13,645 nucleotides of DNA, taken from positions 1 through 13,645 of the forward strand of contig JAJYCH010000042.1 in NCBI GenBank assembly GCA_021778575.1. The letters are read 5' to 3'. The notes under the pieces are model-generated. The model worked only from the letters and a program-made list of their open reading frames with translations. It searched no databases and was not told where the DNA came from. Of the stretch, positions 13,592 to 13,645 are shown piece by piece. Source of the stretch: Planctomycetota bacterium (GTDB taxonomy: Bacteria > Planctomycetota > Planctomycetia > Isosphaerales > Isosphaeraceae). The first letter of the stretch is position 1; every line of letters starts with the position of its first letter. A program made the position numbers and the translations under genes.

Positions 13592-13645
13592 ACGAACCGG
13601 ACCGTCGACCTTGCCTCCGACGCTGACTTTTTCCATGGTATTGCT

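Overview
The window reads as a high-GC chromosome segment of a planctomycete, probably of the Isosphaeraceae type. That placement is inferred from the base composition, the spacious intergenic regions, a membrane Ser/Thr kinase carrying extra metal-binding modules, the remnant of an aspartic protease type I associate with planctomycetes, and the presence of both SpoVG and CsrA. No rRNA marker is present to confirm it.

Layout. Positions 1-1089 (minus strand) hold ispE followed by spoVG, which runs off the left edge. Next come a roughly 90-bp perfect-hairpin repeat and a minus-strand gene for a small TPR-like protein (1510-2085). Positions 2086-2680 are a degraded zone: a 138-bp nested palindromic repeat (copy A) abuts the C-terminal half of a retropepsin-like aspartic protease that has no catalytic half. 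A plus-strand SPFH/band 7 gene (2994-3752) follows and ends in a clear intrinsic terminator. Then comes a membrane Ser/Thr protein kinase with a zinc ribbon in front and an Ada-like metal-binding module at the extracytoplasmic end (3924-5468). Copy B of the palindromic repeat fills the gap up to the phosphate locus.

Positions 5836-11924 are a complete phosphate-sensing and uptake locus on the plus strand: a PhoR-type histidine kinase, PstS, PstC, PstA, PstB and a PhoB-type response regulator. Pho-box-like 11-bp direct repeats lie before pstS and before phoB, which suggests that PhoB controls both the transporter and itself. No phoU is present in the window. csrA lies convergent to phoB and overlaps its 3' end by 62 bp. 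After a 433-bp divergent gap, trxB (thioredoxin reductase) is complete to 13591.

The best leads for something new are the repeat family (138 bp, a multiple of three, free of stops in five of six frames, with nested GAGCTTGCTC-type palindromes and a second outer inverted repeat), its junction with the broken protease gene, the unusual kinase architecture, and the csrA tail that is encoded antisense to phoB. Most of the window is otherwise ordinary housekeeping and phosphate-regulon content.
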